Positions 32,216-42,700 of a stretch of DNA of 64,000 nt are shown in pieces. The DNA lies in contig NC_091971.1 of NCBI RefSeq assembly GCF_036711975.1, positions 131,501 to 195,500 of the forward strand, written 5' to 3'. Positions within the stretch are counted from its first letter, which is position 1; the number at the start of each line of letters is the position of its first letter. Origin of the DNA: Onthophagus taurus. Its lineage: Eukaryota > Arthropoda > Insecta > Coleoptera > Scarabaeidae. A model generated the notes under the pieces. That model was not told the DNA's origin, ran no database searches, and was given only the letters and a program-made list of their open reading frames with translations. The position numbers were made by a program, and so were the translations under genes.

Positions 32216-34527
32216 TGATCCCAGATGAAAATTGGAGCATATATCACTTTCAAAATCCTTCAACTAACGATTTTATTGTTAAATTTTATTTAAATTTGTT
32301 CAAATAAAACAATAAATTTTTATTAATTCAAAAATAACTCCTAAAACTTAGGCAACCAATACAACAGTGAATATTTATTATAATCGTTTATATGCTTATT
32401 AAAGTTTTTATAAGACACATTTTTAGTGTTTACTACATTTTTTGGGGCAGTAATTCTTAAAGATTAATTAAAATTACTTGATGACCTTGCATGTAGCGAA
32501 ACACGTTCTCGAAATTACCAAAGAATCTTGTATTATATCCGATTATAGGAGCGCCTTGGAGAAACGATTAAGAATGTCAATAACATCGGGTTTAAGACAT
32601 CTTTCTAAGCAGTCTTTAAAAGTCATCGTATTATCAACGGTAATAATCGAAATATCTTATATAGAAGCAATAATTCAATAAAAAATACGTTGTCCGATTC
32701 AACCTTACATATGACATTGAACATAAAGACTAAAGACATATAAAGTCGTTGATCTGAATTTTAAAAACGATCTTTTAGGTATTTGCATACAAAGGTAAAA
32801 AAAATTTGTTAGAATTTGGTTTCATGGTCAAACTTTTTTTAAGACTTCTTAACTTCCTTTTTTGTCAATTTTATCAAGAAAAATTTAAAACACAATAAAA
32901 ATACAGTAAAACTCTCAATATATCGGACTAATACGGTGAAGGAAATGTCCGTTATAGCCAAGTCACATTTAAATTAACATTAAATAACATTAAACAGTGT
33001 GTAGTCGTCTGCAAACAGTACTTAGTCTCCTGCAAGCAGTATTTAATCTAATACAAGTAGACAGCTTTCTGCAAGCAGGGCTAAACTCGAAACTTTTTAG
33101 TTCTACGTCTAGTGTTAGTTTTAGACCTAGAACTAGAGAGTTTATCTATAAGCATGTATAATAGAACAACTTTCTTATCAGAAAATAGTTTTAAACACCC
33201 GCACTTTATTACAAACACGAAGAAACTTTCTTGTTAATACAAATTTTACAACCTTCGTGTATTAATCAACGACATTTGCGTTTCCTTATCGGTATCAATT
33301 AAACTTACATTTCGAAGGGGACTTAAGGATTTAACTTTAATGTGTTAAATTGCAAAAATGGTTACGTCACTGTTGAATAAAGAAAAAAATCTCTGCGTGT
33401 GTAGTAGCATCATTGGCTATTATATGTAAATCTAAACTACCCAAGTAATGGTTTATTTATAGGTTATTATGAAACCGAGAAAATCAGATAAAAAGAATAA
33501 TGTGAAATAAGAATAAAGAAATTTGAAACTAACATAAACAGACCTAATAAATATTGTTATTATTTAGTAAACGGATGAAATAAAGGAAGTGAAAGTAAAA
33601 GTAATAATGAAGATGTCTTTTGTTGGTGATGGTAGTTATTATTTAATTATTGATTTCAATCACAGGGAGATAGAGTGTAAATTTTTATTTTTTAGATGTC
33701 TTATTAATTTATAAAAAGTTATCAAATATTAACAATCTCTCTTCTCTAATAAGCGAGGAAAAGGATTGGAGAGGTTTAAACAAAAAATAAATTGAAAATA
33801 AGATTTGAACAAGAAATCAACTTCCTTTCAATACGAAATAGTTACTTAAAAAAAAATTGTTCAAGTTTTCGCTAGCACCTCTTTTTATTATCACTTCAAA
33901 AAAGTTAACAACTTCCACATTGTTGCGATGTAATAACATTTTTTTCTTCTGTTACGTAACCGTTTAAACGTTTGAAATGTGAAGTTTACGTTTCATGATA
34001 AAATTGTTGTTCATCAATTTGGATCGAAACTGCGACCAACAGCGCGCGGGTGAAAGTAATAACACATAATGGCATGCAATTTGGTTTGTAGAAGTGCTAT
34101 CCACGTAAAGAAAAAACGAGAAGCAAAAGTGATTGACGACGAGGAATTTTGTATAAATCGAATCGACAGAATAAATTCCTAAGAGAAGCGTGCTCTTTAA
34201 ATTAAATTAAATTCTAAAAAAAGAATTAGAACTTTTTTTATCTTTATTTAATAACAATGTAAAAGAGGATACAGGAGTCGTAATAAAGCTTATTAAGCCG
34301 TAAGCTTTATTAGGATTCCGGTATTTGTATTACCCTCTCATGTCATACAAATATTTCTGTTGTAGTCTTATTGGACTTCCGTGCCTGCAATGGTGGTCAT
34401 GGCTCTTTGGTGCAAGTTTTAGCTGTGTCATCGAATGGATGAATTGCAATGTTTACTTGCTTTCGAGGACGCCTCCTAGAGGACGTTGTACGATGGCGCA
34501 GATAGCGAAGAAGAAGATGTTACAGCC
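32216..34527. other. Intergenic stretch, possible pogo-type terminal fragment
   Basis: No gene was recognised. At about 32903-32955 the sequence CAGTAAAACTCTCAATATAT followed by CGGACTAATACGG resembles the terminal repeat of pogo/Tigger-type elements. No matching right end was found. A few short ORFs here look like chance. Confidence 0.35.
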
Positions 34528-34796
34528 CAAGGTCTATAGAACATAAGGTTACCCAATACCGATTCTCCTTCTCTGAGAGGCAAGGTGGGTCAGTGACGTA
34601 CCTGGTTCTATGAACAACACAACACGATGCGAGGTTTAAATATTTTATAAAGACTGTACCACAGTATAGGCACGTATAGGCTATCTTTTATTCTGACTGT
34701 ATCGAACCAGTGACGTCAATTTGCGGGGTAATAATCGATACTAGAGAGGCATAGGGAATGAGGTAACCTTATGTTCTATAAACCTTGGTTACAGCC
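34520..34796. mobile_element. Small MITE J with 8-bp target duplication
   Basis: The element is 34528-34788 (261 bp). The tips CAAGGTCTATAGAACATAAG at the left and the complement of CCAAGGTTTATAGAACATAA at the right are flanked by TTACAGCC at 34520-34527 and 34789-34796. There is no coding capacity. It sits inside the 3' part of a non-LTR retrotransposon fragment on the - strand. Confidence 0.82.
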
Positions 34797-35100
34797 ATAT
34801 GAAGAAAATGGGCAAGCAGAGACTACCGCTTATAGCAATGGAGGGAAAATCAGCAGAAAGCCATCCACAAGGAGAACCAACAAAAAGATGGCAAGACATT
34901 ACATTAACATAAATTACATATCGCGTAGGCGGACCAACGAACATTAATACCTTGCTCGGTGAAAAGTCATTCAGATAATTTGGGAACATAAACTGCGACC
35001 CAAAAATCGAGCATCTGATACGATTAACAGCAGGGCAGTGGCATAAAACATGCTCAACCGTCTCCTCGTCCTCCGCACATAGTCGGCATTCAACATCGAC
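34797..35100 (-). pseudogene. 3' fragment of a non-LTR retrotransposon ORF2
   Basis: On the - strand from about 35100 the frame reads Glu-CRLCAEDEETVEHVLCHCP, a CCHC-type zinc motif found at the end of ORF2 in jockey/R1-like retrotransposons. It continues through QFMFPNYLNDFSPSKV to a stop at about 34789. An upstream TGA at about 35115 shows that the 5' part is lost or decayed. No reverse transcriptase domain is present here. The MITE at 34528 interrupts the downstream trailer. Confidence 0.65.
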
Positions 35101-35359
35101 GGCTAGAGCAAGTCAATCAAAATTCGAAAACACAATTCAAAATTAGCAGACCGGCAAGTCTAAGAGAAACAAGAAGAAGAAGAAAAATCGTCAGAAAAGA
35201 ACACCTTTATTTTCCATTGTATGCCAGTTCTTACATGCCAGCAGCGTAGTTGACAAAATCTTACGAAGACTTAACAATAGCTTAACAATGACCAATCATC
35301 CAGATAGAGTCATTTTAAAGATTAATTTAAGATATAATTATTTTCTAAACATTCATATA

Positions 35360-37236
35360 CAGGGTGTCTCAGCGAGACCGGTCATTAGACGTTTCTGGGG
35401 TTCTGGCGAAAATAAAAATTTGAGAATTCAGACTTAAGTATCATCAATTACGATCTCTTCGTCTAAAATATTTTCAGATTTCTTGCACTTCCGGTTATAC
35501 CGGAAGCCGCCACCAACTTTATTTTTTTAAATGGAACACCCTGTATATTTTTACATATTTGGATTTGTCTGTCTTCAAGGTTTATAAATAACTTTACTTT
35601 TTGCAATTTGATTTGGCCGTTCTCGAGTTATTCGATTTTTTCTAGAAAAATCTGCTCCAGCGGACATTTGTTCAAAAAATCATAGAACACTCGATTTTTG
35701 AGATATCAATTTAGGATTCAGGACATGCTTAAACAACATGATGGAGTATGGTTTGGTGCCAAGAACGGCTGTCTAAATCGTTTGGTCACTTTACTATGAC
35801 ACGTTAACTTTTCGAAATTTGGAACTATTATAACTTCATTTTTTTAAATGGCACCCCCCATATTTTATTACTTAGTCGTCTTCGGCGTCTCATTTTACAT
35901 CTTTTATACTCAATATGTCCTATGCCTAACATTAATAGTTTGAGAAATAATTAAGGTTTTTTGAAAAATGGTCACATATCACATCGATATTAACCTAGTG
36001 TGCCATGGAAAACAAATGTTTAATGACTTATTGACAAACGTCAAAGTCTGATTTACGTTGTTTGATGCTTGTGAGTCTGAAACCAGATAAAATGGATATT
36101 AATAACGTAAATAATGTTTATACAAATAAAGAAATCCATAATTTATTTTTTGGGCACGAAAAGTGCGACAAAGTTCTTAGTAGAACTTGCAGAATGTTTA
36201 ATGAAAATTATCCGCATTTACCTCCGATGACAAAAGATAAATTTAGAAGAATAGAAGCAAATTTTTTGCATTTTGGACGAATTAATCACGTGTTAAATTG
36301 ACCAAAAAATGTAGTAGATAATGCAACGGAAGAGGTGAATGCCTTGGCTTATTTCGAGCCCAGCCCCAACACCTCAATTCGAGCTGCCAAAGAAGATCTA
36401 GGAATCATACTACGAACTTTGTCGCGCTTTTTATGCATACAAAATAAATTAAGAATTTCTTGATTTGTGTAAATATTACTTTCGTTATTGTTATCGATTT
36501 TAAATCTTTTCAGTACTAATATTAAGGGACATAACAGATAATTATTTGCTCACATGCATCAAGTGTGGTAAACAAGTGAGTCTTTGACAAGAACTCATTG
36601 AGAAGGCTTGTTTTTCATGGCACACTAGGCTAAATATCCATATGATATGTGTGCATTTTTCAAAAAACCCTAATTATCTCCCAAACTATTAATGTTAGGT
36701 ATGGGACATATGGGATATAAAAGATGTAGAATGAGACGCCGAAGACGACTAAGTAATAAAATATGGGGGGTGCCATTTAAAAAAAGTTATGGTACTTTCA
36801 AATTTTGAAAAGTTAACGTGCCATAGTAAAGTGACCAAACGTTCTAGACAGCCGTTCTCGGCACCAAAACATACTCCATCATGTTGTTTAAGCATATTCT
36901 GAATCCTAAATTGATATCCCAAAAATTGAGTGTTCTCTGATTTTTTGAACAAATGTCTGCTGGAGCAGATTTTTCTAGAAAAATTCGAATAACTCGAGAA
37001 CGGCCGAATCAAATTGCAAAAAGTAAACTTATTTATAAACCATGAAAACAGACAAATCCAAATATGTAAACATATACAGGATGTTCCATTAAAAAAAATT
37101 AAGTAATAAATCTGAAATCTGAAAATATTTTAGTCGAAGAGATCGTAATTGATAATACTTAAGTCTGAATTCTCAAATTTTTATTTTCGCCAGAACCCCA
37201 GAAACGTCTAATGACCGGTCTCGCTGAGACACCCTG
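35360..37236. mobile_element. Fold-back mariner-like element B, copy 2
   Basis: 1,877 bp, flanked by TA at 35358-35359 and 37237-37238. The tips are the same as in copy 1 at 16169 (CAGGGTGTCTCAGCGAGACC). The whole element is again a near-palindrome. The 79-aa helix-turn-helix fragment is on the + strand at 36062-36301, so the two copies are in opposite orientation. The fragment differs from that of copy 1 at a few residues (NVYTNKEIHNLFFGHEK here). Confidence 0.85.
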
Positions 37237-37238
37237 TA

Positions 37239-38511
37239 TAAATCTATCAGAAATGATTAAGTATACAAATCAAAAGAAAGTGATTAATTTATCTTTAGAA
37301 TAAAAACCTGTCACGTTCATGTTAAACATAATTACAACAGAAGCAAAGAAATAACATAACCACTCATCTTACCCATTTTAGAATTGCATACACACCTCTT
37401 CAATTAGCATATTGATACGAATTTAGCTATTCATCTTCGACTGCTTGCGGGCAGAAAGGTATTATTGCCACATCTGTATACATACGTACGTATAAGTGTA
37501 ACACTTCGATTAAAGATAAATTACAAAGAAACTCTAGAAGTTTCAACTTAAAATAATGTAAGAATTTATTCTTAGATTTTTTTAAACGATTAAAATGTTT
37601 GTTTTTTTTTAAGTCGTGATTGTATTCAAGAAATTTACCGAAGCATACATGATAAACAACCGCAAACAGCAAACATGTCATTATATCACTCAGCGAGAAC
37701 TCACTCTTTGTATTATTCTGATGTATGAATACAAAGAAGAATCTTAAACAAGGTCTTTTTTAAGAATAATAAATAAGAAGAAAAAAAACGATTACAATTG
37801 GATAATTATGATGGCAGAAGGAAATAATTTCCTGCTTTTTCTTAATTTTTAATTTGTTTTTAGTTACATCTCGGTGTGTAACGCACGCGATTTAGTAATC
37901 CGTGGCAACAAAGCAATAATTTAATTTTAATACGGGCGTGTCGGGGTATGAAATAACGTTTGTTTAATTTTCTTGCCTCTGCCATTATGAAAGTTCTAGC
38001 ACAGCGCGGTGAGATTAAGCAAGCGTAACGAAGAGTGTATACGATTTGAAAGTATGATCAAAACCGATTTAATACTAAACGGAAGATTAGATTTGATTTT
38101 TTTATATAGATAAACTGCTTAATAATTTAAACTAAATATCTCTTAAAGTATTATTACATCTTTGCAGTAATGCTTAAGAAATATCATTTATTTCCTTAAT
38201 TAAAATATATTATAGAGGTTTTATTTTAATTAAAAAAACTCATTATATTTAGAATAAGTCGTTTTATTTCTTGACTGATATCGTATATTTACAAAATATT
38301 TTAAACATGCAAGTCCATATTTATTTATATTTTTCTAACATAAGATGTTCTTATTGTGTATTGGCACTATTTACAACGACACAAGAATTGTTTCCGATTT
38401 TAATTTTTAGTACTAAAAACGTTTATATTAACAATGATATAAACTCTAGTACATACAAAAGAAATTATGATCTATTTTAAATCTTAGTTACAAAAAAAAA
38501 AAACATTTTTT
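37239..38511. other. Intergenic stretch, 3' flank of the secreted-protein gene
   Basis: No gene was recognised. On the - strand AATAAA occurs at 38267-38262, about 245 nt after the stop at 38512, and may end the transcript of the gene at 38512-39147. Confidence 0.4.
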
Positions 38512-39147
38512 TTAATAATTTTTTTGTTGATTATTTTGATAAACCCTGTCATCTTGATACCTAGAATCATCTCTATCATAAACCGAATTGGAGTCTTCTT
38601 CACTTCGCGAATAATCGATTTGAGGAATATAATATCTTAACCCGGATGAATAAACGATCCCAATTTGAGGAACAAAGTTTCTTTGATAAGTTTCTTGATT
38701 CTGTTGCGTAAAACCCTCATCGTTTCTCCTCAACCCAAAATTATCATTCTTCTTTTCCAATTCATACTCATATTCTTGTTTTTCAAAAACTTGCGGCCCC
38801 GTATAACCAGTTCCGAGTGATTTAATTTGTCGCTTCAACTCTTTCCTTCTATCGAATCTCCCTGTATATTTAATATCAACCGGAGTCCCCAATAACAAAT
38901 TCGGATGCGGTTTATGCGAATAAATTTTTCGTCGATATTGGTGAGGAATTAAAGCTCGATAAGTTGCAGGGTTTGGAATATCATCGGGACGTTCAAAAAC
39001 CGGAGCTGGAGCTGAATTTGCAACATCTATTCTTGAGGGGGGTGGTCTCAATGTCGTTGAACGTTGAATTGGAATTATCGGGCCTTGATTTGTTCCAAAA
39101 GAAACCATTATTGGTTTTGATGAGACGATTATAGCCAAGAAAGGGCA
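38512..39147 (-). CDS. Terminal exon of an unrecognised secreted protein (211 aa in this exon)
   Basis: The exon begins after the acceptor TTGTTTCAG with Cys-Pro-Phe-Leu-Ala-Ile-Ile-Val, the second half of a signal peptide, and is open to a TAA at 38512. The sequence continues with PPPSRIDVANSAPAPVFERP, then TYRALIPHQYRRKIYSHKPH, then a basic stretch (GRFDRRKELKRQIKSLG). The second half is acidic and rich in Gln, Asn, Tyr and Arg and ends YQNNQQKNY. There is no transmembrane span and there are no cysteine pairs. The low-complexity, Tyr/Gln-rich tail suits an extracellular-matrix protein, but no domain is recognised. The first exon must lie upstream; a phase-compatible candidate is at 50520-50552. 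Confidence 0.7.
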   Translation of the reverse strand, partial: CPFLAIIVSSKPIMVSFGTNQGPIIPIQRSTTLRPPPSRIDVANSAPAPVFERPDDIPNPATYRALIPHQYRRKIYSHKPHPNLLLGTPVDIKYTGRFDRRKELKRQIKSLGTGYTGPQVFEKQEYEYELEKKNDNFGLRRNDEGFTQQNQETYQRNFVPQIGIVYSSGLRYYIPQIDYSRSEEDSNSVYDRDDSRYQDDRVYQNNQQKNY

Positions 39148-39804
39148 CTGAAACAAAAAAATAAAATAAAAAGAATTAATTGAACAATTTTTAGAAATAA
39201 TTTATGTTTTAATCTTATTTTATAAGGTATTACATAAGAGAAAGGCTTTCAAGTTGTTTATTCTAGTATGTAATCTATCGCGTTACCACGTGATATATGT
39301 TCTTCATTAATTTATGTAACAAACCGGAAAATAACGCACTATGAGATGATGTAGAAATGAACGTTTTTATTCTTTGTTTTTGAAATAGAAACGGTTTTTT
39401 AAAGCTTTCTAAATTAAGATAGAAGCCAAATATAAGATTATTATTATTTTATTTGGTAATTAAAAAAGTGTTCTTAATTAGTTACTGTTAATGAGTGATA
39501 TTAAAAATATGAAATTGAATAGAACTTTCTCTGCTTTTGCCCACTTTTACCACCTCTAGATAATGTGGTTGATAACTTTATCTAATGGATAGTGTAAAAA
39601 ATCGTCTTTTACCAAAACGGTAAAATCTAAGAGTACTACTACATCCAGGGAAGAGGTGTATAGCTCGTCGGCACGTTCGTGACGTCAGTGCTGAATGATA
39701 ATTAAAACTAGAACTAATACTCGACCTAGAACTAGTAATATTCGGGTTTACTCGTGCGTCTGAAAAGGTATGTTATGTTTTACACATTTTAAACATATGT
39801 TTAA
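39148..39804. other. Intron or intergenic sequence with a possible half MITE A
   Basis: No coding sequence was recognised. Around 39612-39650 the words AAAATCTAA and CTACTACATCCA resemble one tip of MITE family A, without a second tip or target duplication. The AT content is typical of the window. Confidence 0.3.
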
Positions 39805-39865
39805 CTACTCACGGAACACCTAATTGCGAGAGTGAAGGAAATATAAATGGAGACTATGGCTAGGA

Positions 39866-41395
39866 TAAGGCCAGGCGCGCACTAGCGATTTAGTTGCGGC
39901 AACTTAAAAATCACCAAAATGAAATACACTGAGTTGGCAACTAAAAAATTACATCTTGCCCTATTTTCAAGGCGACTCAGCTGTTGCCGGGAATAATGCA
40001 ACGTACACGTTTTAACCTGTACGCGCGCACTGGCGATTATTCGGTCAGTTGCTACCAGTTGCTTTCTTTCATTTCGACTTAAAATTGGTTATTCCACATA
40101 GGGTTTCATTTTAGCCAAATACTTTTGAATCAGCCTGTATATTGTATTGCCATTTTTATTTAAATTTTGTCATATTGCCAATGAACAGTTCCCTGAGGAG
40201 AGGTGAAATATTTTGCAAAATAGTCTCTAATGTGAATACCTCTAACGGTACCTCTTGTTCCAACGGGATACATGTTATCTAAATGACATTCGTACAAACT
40301 ATCTTCGAAACAAACTCCATCGTGCTTCCTAATAAAATTGTGGAGAATGCAGCATGCTTTTATAATGATATCGGATAATTCAAGACTGGTATCTAATGGC
40401 CTATTCAGTATCCTCAATTTGCCAGCTAATATGCCAAACGAGCACTCCACCATTCTACGGGCTCTTGATCGCCTATAGTTAAAGACACGTTTCGTAACTG
40501 ACAAATTTTTGCTAGGATATGGACGTAGAATATGTTCTGAAGTAGCAAATGCTTCATCGCCTAAAATTATAAACGGCATGACAGTTCCGGTTTCCTCATT
40601 TGGTAGCAGTGTTGGGCCTGGTATATTTAACTGTCCTTTTTCAAGTAAACTACCAAATTTTGATTTCTTAAAAATATTGGAATCACTTGCAGAACCATAG
40701 GCTCCAACTTCTATTGAAGTAAAACAGTAGTCGGAATTTGCTACTCCAAGCAACACAGTTGAAAAGAAACACTTATAGTTGAAGAATTCAGATCCACTGG
40801 AAGCAGGTTTTTTTATTTTAATATGTTTGCCGTCGATGGCTCCAATGCAGTTAGGAAAATTTGTTCGCTTGTCATCAGTATTTTTTGGTGGCATATATAT
40901 AGACACTAAACATTCCCAAATAGCGATACATGTATCTCTCACAATTTCTCTTATTGTTGTTTGGCCAAGTAAATATTCAAAATGCAAAGAGGCGAAGCTG
41001 TTGCCTGTTGCCAAATATCTGTAAGAAACAATGTTATTATGGTAAACTTCATCTTGAACTGCAGTCAGTAAGATGTTAAAACTCGTATAACTCATTCTAT
41101 AGTAACTGAAGAATTTCATGGGGTGGTCCTTCAATGTTTCAACAGTTTATAAAATTGACCATTAAACAGTCGCTGACTAATGAGGAGATGAACCCAAAAA
41201 CGTCTGTTCTTCCTTTTTCTTCTTTTGATAATCAACGCACAGACACATGCTACATCAGTAGCGTCCATGTTGAAATTTAAGACTGCAGCAACTATCTAGT
41301 CGATAGTGCGCTGAGCGGAAATCTAATGGCAACTTTTTAATCGAGCGATTTTTAAGTTGGTCAACAATAAAGTCGCGAGTGCGCGCCTGGCCTAA
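39866..41395. mobile_element. PIF/Harbinger element 2, nested in a reverse transcriptase
   Basis: The element is 39869-41392 (1,524 bp). The tips GGCCAGGCGCGCACT and complement are flanked by TAA at 39866-39868 and 41393-41395. Removing the element and one TAA restores an uninterrupted reverse transcriptase reading frame across the junction. It carries only a transposase gene and no Myb-like gene. Confidence 0.9.
40160..41268 (-). pseudogene. HARBI1-like transposase of Harbinger element 2, one frameshift
   Basis: DDE nuclease. The N-terminus starts at ATG 41268: Met-Asp-Ala-Thr-Asp, then a basic stretch and RRFWVHLLISQRLFNGQFYK. It runs into a stop at about 41139. The next frame continues at once with LKDHPMKFFSYYRMSYTSF, so a single-base loss explains the break. 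From there to the stop at 40160 the frame is open: YLATGNSFASLHFEYLLGQT, CIGAIDGKHIKIKKP (first Asp), IILGDEAFA (second Asp), ARRMVECSFGIL (Glu) and LHNFIRKHDG. Between residues VQDE and YLATG the family usually has a longer segment, so a small deletion is likely too. All catalytic residues are kept, which suggests recent inactivation. Confidence 0.85.
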
Positions 41396-42700
41396 AAGTG
41401 GGAGATAAGCTGAGCGACGTGTTTCGGACGACGAAGGGACTGAGGCAGGGATGTCCGCTGAGCCCAATTCTGTTTGCACTGTATACGGCGGACCTGGAGG
41501 ATAGATTGGGGAAGGGGCAAATGGGAGGGTTGGTGGTGGGAGGTAGAAAGGTGCATATGTTAGCAGACGCGGATGACATCGTGGTCATGGCGAGAGAAGC
41601 GGCGGAGATGAAAGATATGATAAAGACATTGGAAAGATATTTTAGGGGGAAGGGGCTGGAAGTAAATGTGGGGAAGACAAGGATGATGAAGTTTTGTAAG
41701 GGGGGGGGGAGAAAAAGAACAGAAAACTGGAGATGGGAGGGAAAAGAGATCGAGGAGGTTAGGGAGTATACTTACTTGGGGTAGGTGTTCAGGGAGGACA
41801 ACAGGGAGGGGTCGCATGTGATAGCTATGGCAAAAAAGGCGAATAAGGTGATGGGACAAGTATGGGGTTGGGGGAAGAGAGTCTTTGGAAGGAATGTGGC
41901 AGCGAGGAAGATTATGTTTGAAGGTCTGGTTAGCAGTGTGATGATGTATGGAGCAGAGGTATGGGGATGGAGAGAGCAGGCAATGCTGGAGGACGTGCAA
42001 GCTAGATACTGGAGATGGGTGCTTGGGGTGGCGAGAGAAACACCGAGGTATATAGTGAGGGAAGAGGTAAAGGTGGATAAAGTCAGAGTGGAGGGGGGCA
42101 GGAGAGCAGTGAAATATGAAGAAAGAATAGAAGGGAGGCCAAACTGCGGGATCTTGGGGGAGTGTTGGAGGGAAATTAGAGAGGGAAAGATTAAATATGG
42201 GAAAGGAGACAGAGACAACTATTATAGACGAGCGGGCTACTCGGTAACTGAGATAAATAGTAGACGAAGGGTGGGTAGGGAGATGTGGAGGGAGTTGAGA
42301 GATAGAGGGGAGGTATAACGAAAGGTACAGGGACATAATTACGGAGGGGCTACCTAGATACTTGTTATTGGAAGGAGATGAGGAAGGGAAGAAGTTGGTG
42401 GCTAGGTTCCGTTGTGGAAACGAGGAGAGAGCGGACAGATACTGGATGGCCGATGAGGAGAGGTAGTGTAGGCTATGCAGGGAGGAATGGGAAACGTTGG
42501 AACATATGTTGAATGGGTGCAGTGAGTTGAGGGAGGAGGAGATGGACTGAAGGCAGATCTTAGGAGAGGGGGGAGAGGGGAAACGATGGATGAGAATGGT
42601 TGTGGAGGTGAGGAGACAAAGGGATGGATGAGGGGAAGATTGGGCCGAGGAGCCGAGGGTATGGAAATGGTGGAAGAGGGTGGAAATAATATACTAATGA

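Larger units (their letters stand above)
39805..42700 (+). pseudogene. Non-LTR retrotransposon reverse transcriptase fragment, split by a Harbinger element
   Basis: Remnant of the polymerase of a LINE-like element. The two parts are 39805-39868 and 41396-42700. Joined across the inserted element the frame reads Ala-Arg-Ile-Lys-Val-Gly-Asp-Lys without a break. The conserved core TTKGLRQGCPLSPILFALY follows. The catalytic box is LADADDIVVMA, where most relatives have LxYADD. Then come the thumb region and, near 42467-42520, a C-x2-C zinc motif (CRLCREEWETLEHMLNGC). Stops occur at 39844 (TAA), 41782 (TAG), 42319 and later. The 5' two-thirds of the element (endonuclease and fingers) are missing. 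The + strand is strikingly purine- and G-rich compared with the surroundings. Motifs resemble a family common in ant genomes. Confidence 0.82.

Noticed and set aside
32478-32681. 67-codon + strand ORF.
   Set aside because: No motif, signal peptide or splice context; the length is within chance for this composition.
33000-33075. Short repeats of CTGCAAGCAGT/CTGCAAACAGT near 33010-33070.
   Set aside because: Only three to four degenerate 10-bp words; too weak to define an array or binding-site cluster.
40509-41024. Two + strand ORFs within Harbinger element 2.
   Set aside because: They are antisense to the transposase catalytic domain.
41560-42336. Two long - strand ORFs (258 and 148 codons) rich in Pro, Ser, His and Leu.
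   Set aside because: They are the reverse complement of the purine-rich reverse transcriptase fragment; stops are rare there only because of the base skew.
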